From Kingdonia uniflora (lineage: Eukaryota; Streptophyta; Magnoliopsida; Ranunculales; Circaeasteraceae), in NCBI GenBank assembly GCA_014058105.1, contig JACGCM010001488.1, positions 682,001 through 746,000 of the forward strand: a DNA stretch of 64,000 nt, read 5' to 3'. The notes beneath the pieces were generated by a model that worked only from the letters and a program-made list of their open reading frames with translations, made no database searches and had not been told where the DNA came from. Position 1 is the stretch's first letter, and each line of letters begins with the position of its first letter. This document shows positions 34,516 through 45,627 of the stretch, in pieces. Both the position numbers and the translations under genes were made by a program.

Positions 34516-34790
34516 ATTGCGGAGATAGGGTTTTAGAGAAGGTTTAATAATAAAATTATTATTAATTTTACATATTTAGCTAAAAAAGGATTTTCATAGC
34601 TAAAGAAAAAGAAGGAGATGGGTACTTTAGACTAAATAAGAGAACGTGAGAGCTACGTGAGTTTACTAACCTTTTGTTTTGAACGGCGTGAAATAGAAAG
34701 GGGACCAATCGTAATAAAATTTTGAAATTGGGACCGACCTCAAATATTTTCCACTTTTATGGGACTTAGGTTCAATTCTCTCTTTTTCAT
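34516..34790 (-). mobile_element. MULE copy 2, outer end
   Basis: Reverse-complement match to MULE copy 1 at about 19134-19335, including TTAGCTAAAAAAGGATTTTC and ATTCTCTCTT at the terminus. It defines the outer edge of the inverted MULE pair. Confidence 0.8.
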
Positions 34791-35670
34791 AACTAGAGGT
34801 ATCCGGGCCAATGGCCCACGAACTGCCAATTCCCGACTAGATTCTCTAGAACTTGTGCAATAGCCAACAAATCACACAAATCGAGCAAGTCGACAAAAGG
34901 CTGACGGGCTCATACCAACCTCGAATCCCACACGGAGGTGAGCATCTCCACTTAGAGCACAAGGTAGCTATTGTGATTGTATATGAAACGCAGGTCATAT
35001 CAAGACCTTTAAGAACAAACCCTTTGCCTCCGGATAGGATGTTGCAATTGATTAATTGTAGGACGTGACAAGACCTGATGCATAAATGTTTACTCTGGCC
35101 AGAACCTTTACCGTGCATCAGTATTGGCATCGGTAGAAACTATTCACAGATTATGCCACGAAGTAACTGTGGATTTTACCCACTTTACTAGTACTGAAGA
35201 AGTAATGCAAAACGGGGAGAAAACTCTGAAAGTTGCACTCAGAGCACTAAGATGTGCAACTGATGATTAATTATTTTGCTATTATGAGAAAGAGGGCCAG
35301 TGATGAACAAGTTAGTGAAATTTTAGCTCATGATGTTGATGAAACAAGTGAACGGGAAAAAATAAACTCCAAGAACAAATCTCATGTACCTCTTTACCTT
35401 TTACCTCAAGAGATTTAGCCGCTTTTTTATGTTACGGGCGAGGGTTGGAATGCTAATTTTTTTATCTATGTGGAAGATAGAATGCACACTTCAAATAGAA
35501 GACCCACTTTTTTATGTTACGCTTGAGGGTGTGGATTGCTTAAAAATTTTGATCTGTGTATTTTGATGCATCAGCTTGTGGTACAGGATCTCTCCTCCAT
35601 TCTGTAAATAACAGCCTTGCATTTTAGACGGAAAAGTCTAGTGCTCCAAAATCTCTAGTATCTAGTGTTA
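34791..35670. other. Interval without recognised gene
   Basis: One open segment at about 35155-35270 (HEVTVDFTHFTSTEEV, ending in a stop) and another at 35284-35410 could be exon remnants, but no family is recognisable and no splice pattern is convincing. Confidence 0.3.
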
Positions 35671-36066
35671 GAGCATGGGCAGGAGGCTAACTATAGCTAA
35701 GATAGCGATCTAAATTAAGCAAAAACCCTTTTTGCAGGATCGTCATCGCTTAAATAGTGCTCCGATTTATAAAATCAATGACTATCTGTGGCGCTGTTGT
35801 GGTCAGAGTTATCAGTTGGCCCACACATTACTGTTTGTTTAAATATTTTATTGTTTTCGTATGCTACACAAAATAATCCAAAAACTTAATTTAATAATAA
35901 AAAAATAAAATAAAGAGTTTTGTGCAAAAAAAATAAAAAAACTCTGACATGCATCCCCATCCCCTAAAAAATAATTTTTTTACCTTTAGTTACATGTCAT
36001 ATTTTTTTTTCCTTTTATGATTTTAAGCATGCGTAACTTAGCCAGGCAGCACGCTGGCTGATGCTC
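35671..36066. mobile_element. Tourist-like (Harbinger) MITE
   Basis: 396 bp with ends GAGCATGGGCAGG and CAGCACGCTGGCTGATGCTC, flanked by TTA (35668-35670 and 36067-36069). The GAGCAT terminal repeat and 3-bp TWA duplication match PIF/Harbinger elements and the large element at 37810-44783. It is non-coding, with A-rich internal stretches. Confidence 0.72.
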
Positions 36067-36723
36067 TTATGGGCTGTATTTACCGGTTGCCACACTATTG
36101 AACATGGAAAAGGGACATGCCGGCTGATATTAAGACCGTAATGCTTGAGCTTAATCATTGCCCGATTCAAAAAAGTTACATCAGATGGACATACTTCCAA
36201 AAGTAGTAACCACACCCAAATGTTACAAGCTGCACAACCTTAAGAGGATATTCAGCTATGATATATGCAATAAGTAGGGCATACAATACATGTTGACACT
36301 GCAGAGTATTTAACAATGATGTCTTGCATTTACCTTGAACAAAACCAAATCATTGATTAAGAAGAAAAGAAAGCAGGAATGATGAGGCTATGTAAGGATT
36401 TGTAAGAGACAACTAACGAAGTAGACTGCAAAACACAATAAGAAACATATTGCGACATTAAGAACATAGCATAATCAAATATGGTAAGATAAACAAAATT
36501 TATGTTATAACTTTCAGACAATGGCATTCCCCTGTTTAGCATGAGTTTGTTTGCCAGTGTATATCCCTCTCACAAGAGTATAAATATGTAACCAGAGCCC
36601 ATAGTAAATTGGTGCATCTTAAAGTTCAAATTTTCAAAAAGAAACCATCCAATCCATAAAAACCTGCTCGTAATTGACCATAATTAACCATTAGAACAAA
36701 ATAGAGAACAATTCACTTTACTC

Positions 36724-37370
36724 GTCCTCTAAATAATCCTTTCCATTCTCTTTGTCATGGCGTTCAACCTATTAAGAATATACGACAAATACGAAAGCAA
36801 TAAGTATCTTATACTAATTTGAGTAAAATCAGGGGTCTGGTTGAAGATACCGATCCGGAAGAGATTGCCGGTATTGACAGGGAAGTGGCCGAAGCCCCAT
36901 CCATTAGGTGAACGAGCTACTGAAATACAAGGAAATACTAAGAATGTAAGCAAGAAATTATATGTTCGAAAAAGCTAGTAAACTAGCTTACCGATAGGGC
37001 TACCCACGTAAATGAGGTAGAAGTGAAGTTGCTTTTCAACCCAATAATACCAACAGTAGACCCTTGTATTCTCTTTAAATAGAAGTTTATTCTTGCTGGC
37101 ATAGTCTTGAAAATCGATATGATATGGAACTTCACCTGAGGGTCGTGTGAGACGCATAAATGCCAGTAAGCCTTCTGTAGATGGAGGTGTTAGCACAGTT
37201 ACTGTCATATCAATTGGGAAGAGGTAACTGTAACCAGCCAGACTCTTTTCGAATTCTTCTATATGCATCCCGGTGAATTGAAGGCCAATGGTCAGGTCCT
37301 TTTGAGTAAGGCACTTTGAGAATAGCCGCCACACATTTTTGCGCAATAAGCCCAGGCGTTTGGCGGGAAA
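36724..37370 (-). CDS. Unrecognised multi-exon coding region, partial
   Basis: On the minus strand an exon of about 125 codons (36992 to about 37370; VWRLFSKCLTQKDLTIG, TRPSGEVPYHIDFQDYA, YCWYYWVEKQLHFYLIYVG) ends at a good donor (GTAAGC) and joins in phase to exon 36815-36919 (VARSPNGWGFGHFPVNTGN, LFRIGIFNQTPDF). A further acidic block (VERHDKENGKDYLEDE, about 36724-36773) looks like a natural C terminus, but its splice phase does not work cleanly. I do not recognise the family. The upstream end may have been removed by the LINE at 37386. It could be a live or recently lost host gene. Confidence 0.4.
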
Positions 37371-37385
37371 ATTAGGCTGTTTTAA

Positions 37386-37613
37386 CCAAAGTGCAGAAAG
37401 ATCTAGAAGAATATTTTATTAGACAACTTACAAGATATAAGAGATTAGATTATATTCATACTTTTAAAAGGGTTAAACTTCATAGTTGGAAACTTTAGTG
37501 TTTAAGTCAAGCTGGGAGGACAGCACTCTGTAAGGGTGTAGCATCTACTATTCGTATACCAAATGACCAGCTCTCTTTTACCTAAATATCTTACTAATTC
37601 AATGGATAATTTG
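37386..37613 (+). pseudogene. LINE fragment, part 1 (post-RT)
   Basis: Plus-strand LINE sequence with SWK..CLSQAGRTAL.K, the segment after the reverse transcriptase palm, then PKYLTNSMDNLI. It is cut at 37618/37619 by a solo LTR and continues at 44861. Confidence 0.65.
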
Positions 37614-38544
37614 ATCAGTGTTATGAGCTATCGGGTCCCTAGGGGATTGATATGTTTAGGTCCATCTAGGGACCTATGTGGGTTTGGGCACCCACCCAAG
37701 ACTCCGTTACACTCCTAGTGATGACCACAGATAGCTTACACTCCTAGAAGTAAGCTATCCATTAGGGTTTCCAGAGAGTTATATACAGGCTGTTGAGCCT
37801 TCATTGTAAGAGCATCTCCAACAGTGCCTGACTGACTTGGATGCAAAAAAGGGAAATCCAAGTCAGTCAGACGCAATTTTCTCCAAGAGTGTCTGACATG
37901 GATTTTAAACTAATTTAAATAGGCGTATAACACTTGGGCGCATGTTTCTATTTTAAATAGGCACATAACACTTAGGCGTCTGTTTAAAAGTATAAAAAAA
38001 ATTAGGCGCCTAAGTCTTAGGCGCTTGTTCCACTGAGTCAAAAGCTACGAACTGTTGTTTCTCTTTGTCTAATTTTTGCCCAACTAGAGCATCTCCTCTC
38101 TTTAGGTATATCTTTCTCTCTCTCTCTACACACATTAAATTTGAACTTCCTTGGTGTAATGCGCGTAAGATTATATCAAATCCAACACTTTGTTACTTGT
38201 TAATTTAAGGTATTATTTGATTTTGTGATTCTTGGTGTATTTTAGGGTATTGTAATTTTTCCCCAAAATTGTGATTTCTTGGTGGAGTATTGATTGAATT
38301 TGGTTGTCATAGTGTTGAAATAATCAATTTTCACTCCTCTTGCATCCCAAAGTTTCACTCCAATGTGTTGAAAATAGGGTATTGTGTGGAAAATGAAGTT
38401 AAAAACGACAAACGCGCCTTGGTGCTTTAATAGAATTTGACATTATGTTGATAAGAATTTGACACCCTCTGATTGATTTAATACTTCATATTGCCTGAGT
38501 ACTGTGATGGAATTTATATAAATTAATATGTGTTTATTAATGCA

Positions 38545-40792
38545 GGATTTGACAATGTTGTCAGAAGAGGAAGAATATACCGAATCAAGCGATGAGGAGG
38601 AAGAATATGACGAATGTAAAGTTCCCAATTCCACTTTTTATCTGGCAAAAAACGGAAAGTCGGGTTTGAAGAAGTTTTGAATGTTTCCATTGAACCTCCT
38701 CCACCTCTTCCAGAATATTATGGACCGCGTAATTTTCGGCAACTCACACAGCCAGATGGGAAAAGTTATTTGTCCACATCGGTGCCACTACATCGGTAAG
38801 TTGGAATAACGCAAATTAGTAAATTATTGGTTTTATACTTATTTCAAATTATTTACTTCCGGTAGAATTTAATTTAGATATTCTTATTTGTGTTTATTAA
38901 TGCTTTTACAGGCTCGAGTTGGATTTAAATGTCAATCCATTTTAGCCAAGCTCCGTGAAATCTACTTCAGACTTATAAATGTACCTCACTTGAAGCAGAA
39001 ATTAAAGACTACCAATTTGATAAGTGTATTAGATTGTAAAATTGGGAATGAAGACAACCAAGTAGTTTTGGCGATGGTTGAGCGTTGGTGGCCAAACACT
39101 CACACATTTCACCTACCTTGTGGAGAGTTAGGGATCACTCCTAGAGATTTTACTGTGCTTACCGGGATAGGTATCAGGATAGGAGAGCCGATAATATTTG
39201 AAGACTTTTACACGAAATACGGTAAGGCCTTAACAATTTTTTCCGCAATGGAGTTTAAAGATTATGAAGAAGGATGTGTTAGTTTTGCTCACCTCGAGAC
39301 TTACCTTGACCATACAAGAGTAGACTTCAACGATAAGGGTAATACCAAAGTAATCTTTAGAGCATTTATGCTATTGTACTTTGGAGGTGTCTTTTTTGGG
39401 AACTCGAAGAGCTGGGCTCGACTAGAGTTGATAGGTCCACTTGCCATCTTAGAAAACAAGACTTATACGATAGACTTCGGCTCCGCTATATTAGGGCATC
39501 TATACTACTGCCTTGACCAAACATCGAAAAATGAGGTGAAATACATCGGCGGCCTTTTCCAATTGATTGAGGTAGAATATTTTTATTTAATAGTTCTAGT
39601 TATTTATTTTTTTGGAATTCAAGATTATTTGGATAATTAATATTTGTTTGTATCTTATGCAGTATCATTGCTGCGAGTATTGTCAGATCGGCCGTCATAT
39701 CTTGATAGATAATAAGTTGGATGATTTTTACCCAAGGATGTTAGCCTGGCAAACTACAAGACAAAAATTTACGGGAAATAAGGTGAAGCATCATCTAGCA
39801 CTGATGAGGCAACAACTGGATTTGCGTACAATCAATAACATCCAATGAGACCCTTTTAGAAATATGAAAGATGCACTAAAGAAGGAGGTAGTCATCGTCG
39901 GTAATATCAGTCGTAAAAGAGTACTCCTGCAGTGCCCATTTGGTAGATACGAGTGGTATCTTGGGGACCGTTGTTGGGCTTAACTAGAGCATCGTGCAGT
40001 ACCGTACGACTCTCCAGAGAAACTCTATTGCTTCCCGACTGACAATTTGGTTACTTCCCTCCGAGAAGCGGGCTGGATCGAAGCACAACATTATATAGTC
40101 GGTCACCATGTCGACTATGATGCCTATTGGAGGCATGTTTCACATGGTGCACTCATGTCAGATATTGCGAGGTGTGAAAACATTGACATCCCAGGCCCTG
40201 GTGCTTTGACAGGCGGAGTTACCTTTCCACATGTTGAGTTTCCCACTGCAGATTTTTTTACTCAGGAGACACAAATCCCTCCCCCACAATTTGGTGATTA
40301 CCCTGGATAGACTATAGAGTTAGGGTCGCCACATGGGACCACGTGGCATACCATTCCCTCTAGTGCTATGACCTCTATTATAGACATGCCAACAGGATAT
40401 GATTTTGCTATGACTGAGGGTATGCGGAACCTTACACTTGATATGACATTAGATTTGCAAGCTCAACACCTTCATGACGAGAGTCGTATTACACATTTGA
40501 CGGCGAACTTGAGACGTGCAGAGGGTCGTCTTTCCCAATTGAATGAATATTTAGATGGACAAGTAAGTTGCTTAAAATAATCTTTTGGTATATTTTTCGT
40601 TTAATTAATATTTTCCGTTTTGTCCGTAATTAATATTCCCATTTTTTATGTTTCAGGGGATTGAAGTCGAATGGGAAGATGACGAAGGTGAAGCGGGAAC
40701 TTTTCAAGCGAGGACTTCACATGGGAGGGGTTCGCGGGGAAGGACATCTGAAGGTGGGGCCGCTCTTCCCCGACGATCAAGACGTACCTGAG
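38545..40792 (+). pseudogene. Plant mobile domain (PMD) gene
   Basis: The PMD family includes MAIN/MAIL proteins and transposon-carried relatives. The core exon (about 38911-39571) reads FKCQSILAKLREIY, VERWWPNTHTFHLPCGELGI, TPRDFTVLTGI, YFGGVFFGNSK and HLYYCLDQTS. Donor GTAGAA at 39572 and acceptor at 39660 lead to YHCCEYCQIGRHI and YPRMLAWQ. Downstream come VTSLREAGWIEAQHYI, a coiled helix (40395-40580) and, after an intron, a basic Gly/Arg tail ending 40792. Two stops replace expected Trp codons or neighbours (39846-39848 and about 39983). A 5' exon (38545-38795, acidic then EPPPPLPEYYGPR) does not splice in phase. It is inactive as read. Confidence 0.75.
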
Positions 40793-41003
40793 GATCTTTT
40801 ATTTAGTATTGTATGGGTGTTGACGGGGATCATTTGTTTAGTGTTGGATAGTGTGTTGTAAATGAATCTTTTGATTTTAATGGAATATTTTGTTTATTCT
40901 TATGCAATTTACACTTTACAAATTGTAATATTGTGTTAATGGATGTTGTCGTCTATCCCTCTTTATTTCATTGTAATTTACAAGATTCAAGGAAAAAAAA
41001 TTT

Positions 41004-41096
41004 TTACTTAGCGTAGCAGGCGCCTAAGACATAGGCGCCTGATTATTATTTTTTTAATTAGGCGCCTAAGTCTTCGGTGCCTGTTGCGCTGAGTAA
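41004..41096. repeat. Internal junction of subterminal GGCGCC blocks
   Basis: Bases 41004-41040 carry the subterminal block in the orientation expected at a right end (AGCAGGCGCCTAAGACATAG). Bases 41055-41096 carry it as at a left end (AATTAGGCGCCTAAGTCTTC, then CTGTTGCGCTGAGTAAA). They match the left end near 38000-38040 and the right end near 44515-44580. No GAGCATCTCC terminal repeat lies between them. Confidence 0.75.
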
Positions 41097-41253
41097 AATT
41101 TTTTCTTCTCCCAACGGCTATATTTGTTAGTAATGGCTATATTTTGTTCGTGACGACTATAAATTGTGAAATACATCTATAAGACAATCCTCACACCTCA
41201 TATTATCCCAAAACCAATTATGATATTCTCTTAGTTACAATTTTAGTGTTGTG

Positions 41254-42582
41254 ATGAATTTCGAGGCGGCTCTTGATGTTTTCATCGATTCTTCATCCGA
41301 AGAGGAAGATCGATCTTCAACCGATTATAGTGATGACGAAGTTATTGATGAGATTACGATAGAGTTGATTCTTGAAGATGAAATTGAAGAATTAGAAGAG
41401 GCGAAATCTTTAAGAACTCGCGTTGGTTCGGTTGTCGGGCGTAAAACCATAAATCGCTCACGTGTTCTTTAGAATAAGTTTCTCATGCACGACTACTTCC
41501 GTGATCAAAACACATTCGGAAGTGAGAAATTCCATCGAAGATTCCGTATGAGCCGAGGACTTTTCGATCGTATTTTGGATGCGGTGGTTGCTTATGACAA
41601 GTTTTTCGCTCGGAAGCGAAATTGTGCAAATGTTTTGGGTTTATCGCCTCATCAAAAACTTACGGCGGTATTTCGTATGTTTGCATATGGAGTGTCGACA
41701 GACAGTTGTGATGAATATTCTCGGGTTGCAGAGAGCACGACCATTGAGTCCGTTAAGAGATTTTGCAATGCAATGATCGGGCAATTCGGTGCGGAGTATT
41801 TGAGATCACCAACTCCGGAGGATATACAACGGTTGTTGTATGTTTCCGAGAAGCGTGGATTTTCTGGCATGCTAGGTAGTTTGGATTGCATGCATTGGGA
41901 GTGGAAAAATTGCCCCACGGCTTGGGCGGGTCAATACATGGGGAATAAGAAAACACCAACAATTATTTTGGAAGCGGTGACATCTTTTGATTTATGGATA
42001 TGGCATTGTTTTTTTGGAATGCCTAGCTCCAACAACGACGTAAATGTTCTTGATCAATCACATCTCTTTCGAGATCTTTGTCTTGGTCGTTCTCCACCTT
42101 GCAACTTTGAAGTCGATGGAAAACCATACGACATGGGCTACTACTTGGCGGATGGTATATATCCGAAATGGGCAACGCTTGTTCAAGCCTTACGATTTCC
42201 CTGAGGTAATGCAGAGAAATATTTTGCCAAGCAACAAGAGTCATATCGAAAAGACGTAGAACGAGCTTTCGGTGTGCTTCAATCTCGATTTGTAATTGTG
42301 AAAGGTCCGGCAAGATGTTGGTGACCCAAAACCCTGCGCAAAATAATACAAACATGTATAATTAAGCATAACATGATCGTCGAGGAAGAACGCAATAGGT
42401 ACGGAGTAAGCATATTGACCGAACATTTTGTCATAGACCCTCAGCCAATTGACTTGAATCGGGAAGAAGTCACTTTACAAGAATACATTGTGAAGTACGA
42501 TAAGATGACAAGTTCGGACAGGTATAAGACACTTCGAAATGATCTCATTAAGCATTTGTGGAAGCATCAGGGAAACAACTAG
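41254..42582 (+). pseudogene. PIF/Harbinger DDE transposase
   Basis: One uninterrupted frame of 443 codons from the ATG at 41254, with three in-frame stops (TAG 41470-41472, TGA 42202-42204, TGA 42324-42326) and no frameshift. An acidic N terminus is followed by FHRRFRMSRGLFDRI and LSPHQKLTAVFRMFAYG. The DDE_4 core is LDCMHWEW (first Asp), NNDVNVL (second Asp) and ERAFGVLQSRF (Glu), then HNMIVEEER. The catalytic residues are all kept. Three point stops in an otherwise clean frame imply modest age, or that a mobile helper exists elsewhere. Confidence 0.88.
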
Positions 42583-42859
42583 CATTTTCAATTATTTGAA
42601 ATTTATTTAAATTTTTTAATTTTTATTTCAATATAAATTCAAATAGCAAATAATTAAAATACTAAAAATTTTCAAACAGATTCTATTATTTAAAATTACC
42701 AAACTTCTTAAATCCAGATAAACTTCTTAAACAAGAATTTAAACAAAGTACAACCAAACTTAAACAAGGTTTTTAAATAAAGTACAACCAAACTTCTTAA
42801 ACAAGAATCACTAAAATACTACTAAACTTCCAAAATAAGATTCTTCAGCTAGAGCATCT

Positions 42860-44270
42860 TAGATATTATTATTAGCTTGAAACAATATCGCCATAACCGC
42901 ATTACGTTGTGCCTCCCAATAAATCATTTGAGTGTCGTCCAAAGTAGACATGTCCATCGCCATCACCTTTTGATCGTTTTGGGCTTAAAATTGAGCTTCT
43001 AAATTCACCACAGCCTTTGTCTTCCTTTCTCTTAACTCTATTATACGGGCATATCTTTCTTCTTTCTTCTTATCTCTCTCAGCAATATACTCTTCTTTCT
43101 TTTTATTCATTCGGTCAAGACGACTAATAAGTGCATTTTGGCGTTCAATCAACCGATTTTGTCTTCTTTCCTTTTGTTTAACACTTTTGACACCGCCGGG
43201 ACGTTCCATCTCCTCATCCGTGATAAGTATTGGAGAGTCGTTATTAGAGCTAACGGGTGTATCGGGTATTGCCGAAGTAGACGTTCCAGGGCTAGAATTT
43301 GATGTTTGCTTCATTCGCACATTGTGAGCTAACGTGTCCGGGTGTTGGTCTTACAATATTTTCCAACATTGATGAGCACTTAAAACTTCATAAACATCTT
43401 TATACGACCATTTGCCTTTGCCACGTGCTTCATACATCATTTTCGCGGCATCGTCCTATAAAATAGATTAAAATAATAATAAAATGTATAATTTTGGTTA
43501 AAATAGTTTATAATTCGTAATGACAAATGTTGAATTACTTACCAATTTTTTTTTGTTGCATACCGCTTATGGGACCTTGCATCACACTTTTCAAACAAGT
43601 CCCATAAAACCTTGCAACCACGATTCATATCCGACCAATGATTTTTTAAAGATGAAACTGTACGTTCAACCCGTTCACTATCCTCTTGACAAAATTCATG
43701 AAATGTATCCAAAAACGACTCCCAAAAAACATCAAGTTGTTGGTTGTTGCTTTTGATTCTATCCTCCGAGACATAAGCCCAAGCTTTTGCAAGATTTTTG
43801 TTTTGAATACCCGTCTATTTCAACAACTGAGACCCCCTCCCCACTGCATTGGTAGTTGTCTTGGTCGAGCGACGTCTGCCTTTGCCTTTTTGTCTTTCAA
43901 CAACCCCCACGTCTTCGGATTTAGATAAGTGAACCGGTTGAGTACCATATGATTGAGATGATTGAGGTTGTGAGAAATTGGCAAATGAAGAAGGATGTTG
44001 GAATTGAGTGAGAATGGCGAATTGAGAGGGTTGTCCCCAATTATTGGGTGCTATGAAAGGTTGAGAGGGTTGTACCCAATTGTTGGGTGAGTTAAAAGAT
44101 TAAAATTGTTGTGATTGAGATGATTGAGGTTGAGGAGAATGAGTGAATTGATACCAATTAGGTGGGATTTGCTGTTGTCCAAAATTATTGGGTTCATTCA
44201 AATTACGCTCGGTATTGGAATCATTCTCTTGCGTTGGATTCGAAGAACTTATCTAATAATTTGCATATAT
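42860..44270 (-). pseudogene. Harbinger ORF1 (SANT / NAM-associated)
   Basis: The partner gene of PIF/Harbinger, convergent with the transposase as is usual. From right to left on the minus strand: a Gln/Asn-rich N terminus (44250-43930), KGRRRSTKTT, a SANT-like region (WAYVSEDRIKSNNQQ, FWESFLDTFHEF, LKNHWSDMNRGCKVLW, about 43850-43570), then AAKMMYEARGKGKWSYKDVYEVL (43450-43375) and a NAM-associated C terminus with ERPGGVKSVKQKERRQ and a Lys/Glu-rich coiled helix (43320-42985). An intron lies at about 43460-43535, and stops or frame changes occur near 43325 and 43815. Its product would help bring the transposase to subterminal sites. Confidence 0.72.
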
Positions 44271-44860
44271 GAAGAATTATTCAAGATGAAAAACTTAAAA
44301 CCCTAGAATATAAACATCTAGAAAATTAAAAGGAATATGATAAAATTAAACAAAAACTTACCTTAGGTGATCAACCTTAATCCCAATAGAGTGAAGGAGA
44401 GTTGTGATGTAAATGGATTTGATTTTTGTTGAAGTGGTGAAGATAGGGAAATGGTTTTTGGAAAAGTGATGAAGAGAAGAAATGATTTGGTTTTGGAAGC
44501 TTCAACGAATTTACTCAGTGCAACAGACGCCTAAGATTTGGGCGCCTAATTAATTTTTTTTTAACTTAGGCGCCTAACTCTTAGGGGCCTGTTTAAAAAC
44601 AGAACATACGCACAATACTTGGGCGCCCAATTGCTACTTAAAAATCCAAGACTCGGTCTTGGAATCCAAGACCGAGTCTTGGATTTTGAGACTCAAAAGG
44701 GAGTCAATTAGGCACTGTTGGAGTGCGCAAAACTGACGTGGCAGCTTAAATTCCAAGTCAGTCAGACACTGTTGGAGATGCTCTAAATATACCAATAATT
44801 AATAAGATCTCTCTTTTCCGTACTTGTGTCTCTCACTAAGGATTTACTTTCAACAATCAG

Positions 44861-45585
44861 GATTTTTGGGGGAGTTATTCTAAAAAGGGATCTCCTAAAA
44901 CACACCTTACTAAGTGGCCAAACGTAATTAACCTATTAAAGATGGAGGATAAATGGGATATTAAAGATACCTTTTCACCGAATTTGGCATTACTGGGAAA
45001 ATATACTTGGAAGTTTAGTAATGTACTAGATTTATTCCTATCTCAATTATTCAAAGAAAAACACTTCCCCAATGTTCAATTTCTTCATAGCAGAAAGAAA
45101 TCTACAGATTCTAAACGTAGATATTATTCAAGCTAAAGAAGAAATTAAAAGTCAAATCGCATGGACTGTTTGGAGATGGAAATAATGTTTATATCTGGCA
45201 AGATAATTGGGTTCTAACACCATCTTTTTACCCTACTAATCAACCTTCTCAAACCTCAGTTATATGGGTGGCTGATCTAATAAATCTTGAATCCCATACT
45301 TGAAATTCTCATTTTATCACATAACTTTTTCCTCCAGATGAAGCTTCTCATATTTCATCTATTCATCTTCCTCAAACCCCTATGAATGATAAACCTAGAT
45401 GGATGAAAGAAAGGAATGGTCTTTACACAGTTAAATCTGCTTATAGATATCTATATTATAAATACTATCCTTCTCTTAATTCCAATTCTCAAAAAATTCC
45501 TACAAAATGTGGCAGAGATTATGGAGGTTATATCTTCCTTATAGGTATCAGCTTTTTGTTTGGAAAATGTTCTCTAACATATTAC
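44861..45585 (+). pseudogene. LINE fragment, part 2 (post-RT to zf-RVT)
   Basis: LINE tail continuing from 37613: FWGSYSKKGSPKTHL, LALLGKYTWKFSN, FKEKHFPN, the NNVYIWQDNWV segment and MKERNGLYTVKSAYRYLY, then the start of zf-RVT (FVWKMFSN). It is broken at 45585 by the copia element in the middle of the zinc-binding domain. Several frame changes are present. Confidence 0.75.
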
Positions 45586-45627
45586 TGTTAGGAATAGTTC
45601 GGTTTTGGTAGAGACTTGAACTAGGTT

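Larger units (their letters stand above)
37810..44783. mobile_element. Composite PIF/Harbinger element with PMD cargo
   Basis: 6974 bp with inverted ends GAGCATCTCCAACAGTG followed by CTGACTGACTTGGA, flanked by TAA (37807-37809, 44784-44786). It carries a PMD gene (plus), a DDE transposase (plus) and a SANT/NAM-like partner (minus). Palindromic TTAGGCGCCTAA words sit near each end (38002, 44541-44577) and again in the middle at 41018-41069, where an inverted and a direct subterminal block meet. That arrangement suggests two elements fused head to tail with their inner terminal repeats lost. Confidence 0.85.
37619..44855 (+). mobile_element. Solo LTR (260 bp) split by a Harbinger element
   Basis: Ends TGTTATGAGC...ACTTTCAACA with the exact 5-bp duplication ATCAG (37614-37618, 44856-44860). 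Only 191 bp (37619-37809) and 69 bp (44787-44855) belong to the LTR; the rest is the Harbinger element inserted in it. It sits inside the LINE: sequence on each side continues the same LINE. Confidence 0.85.
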
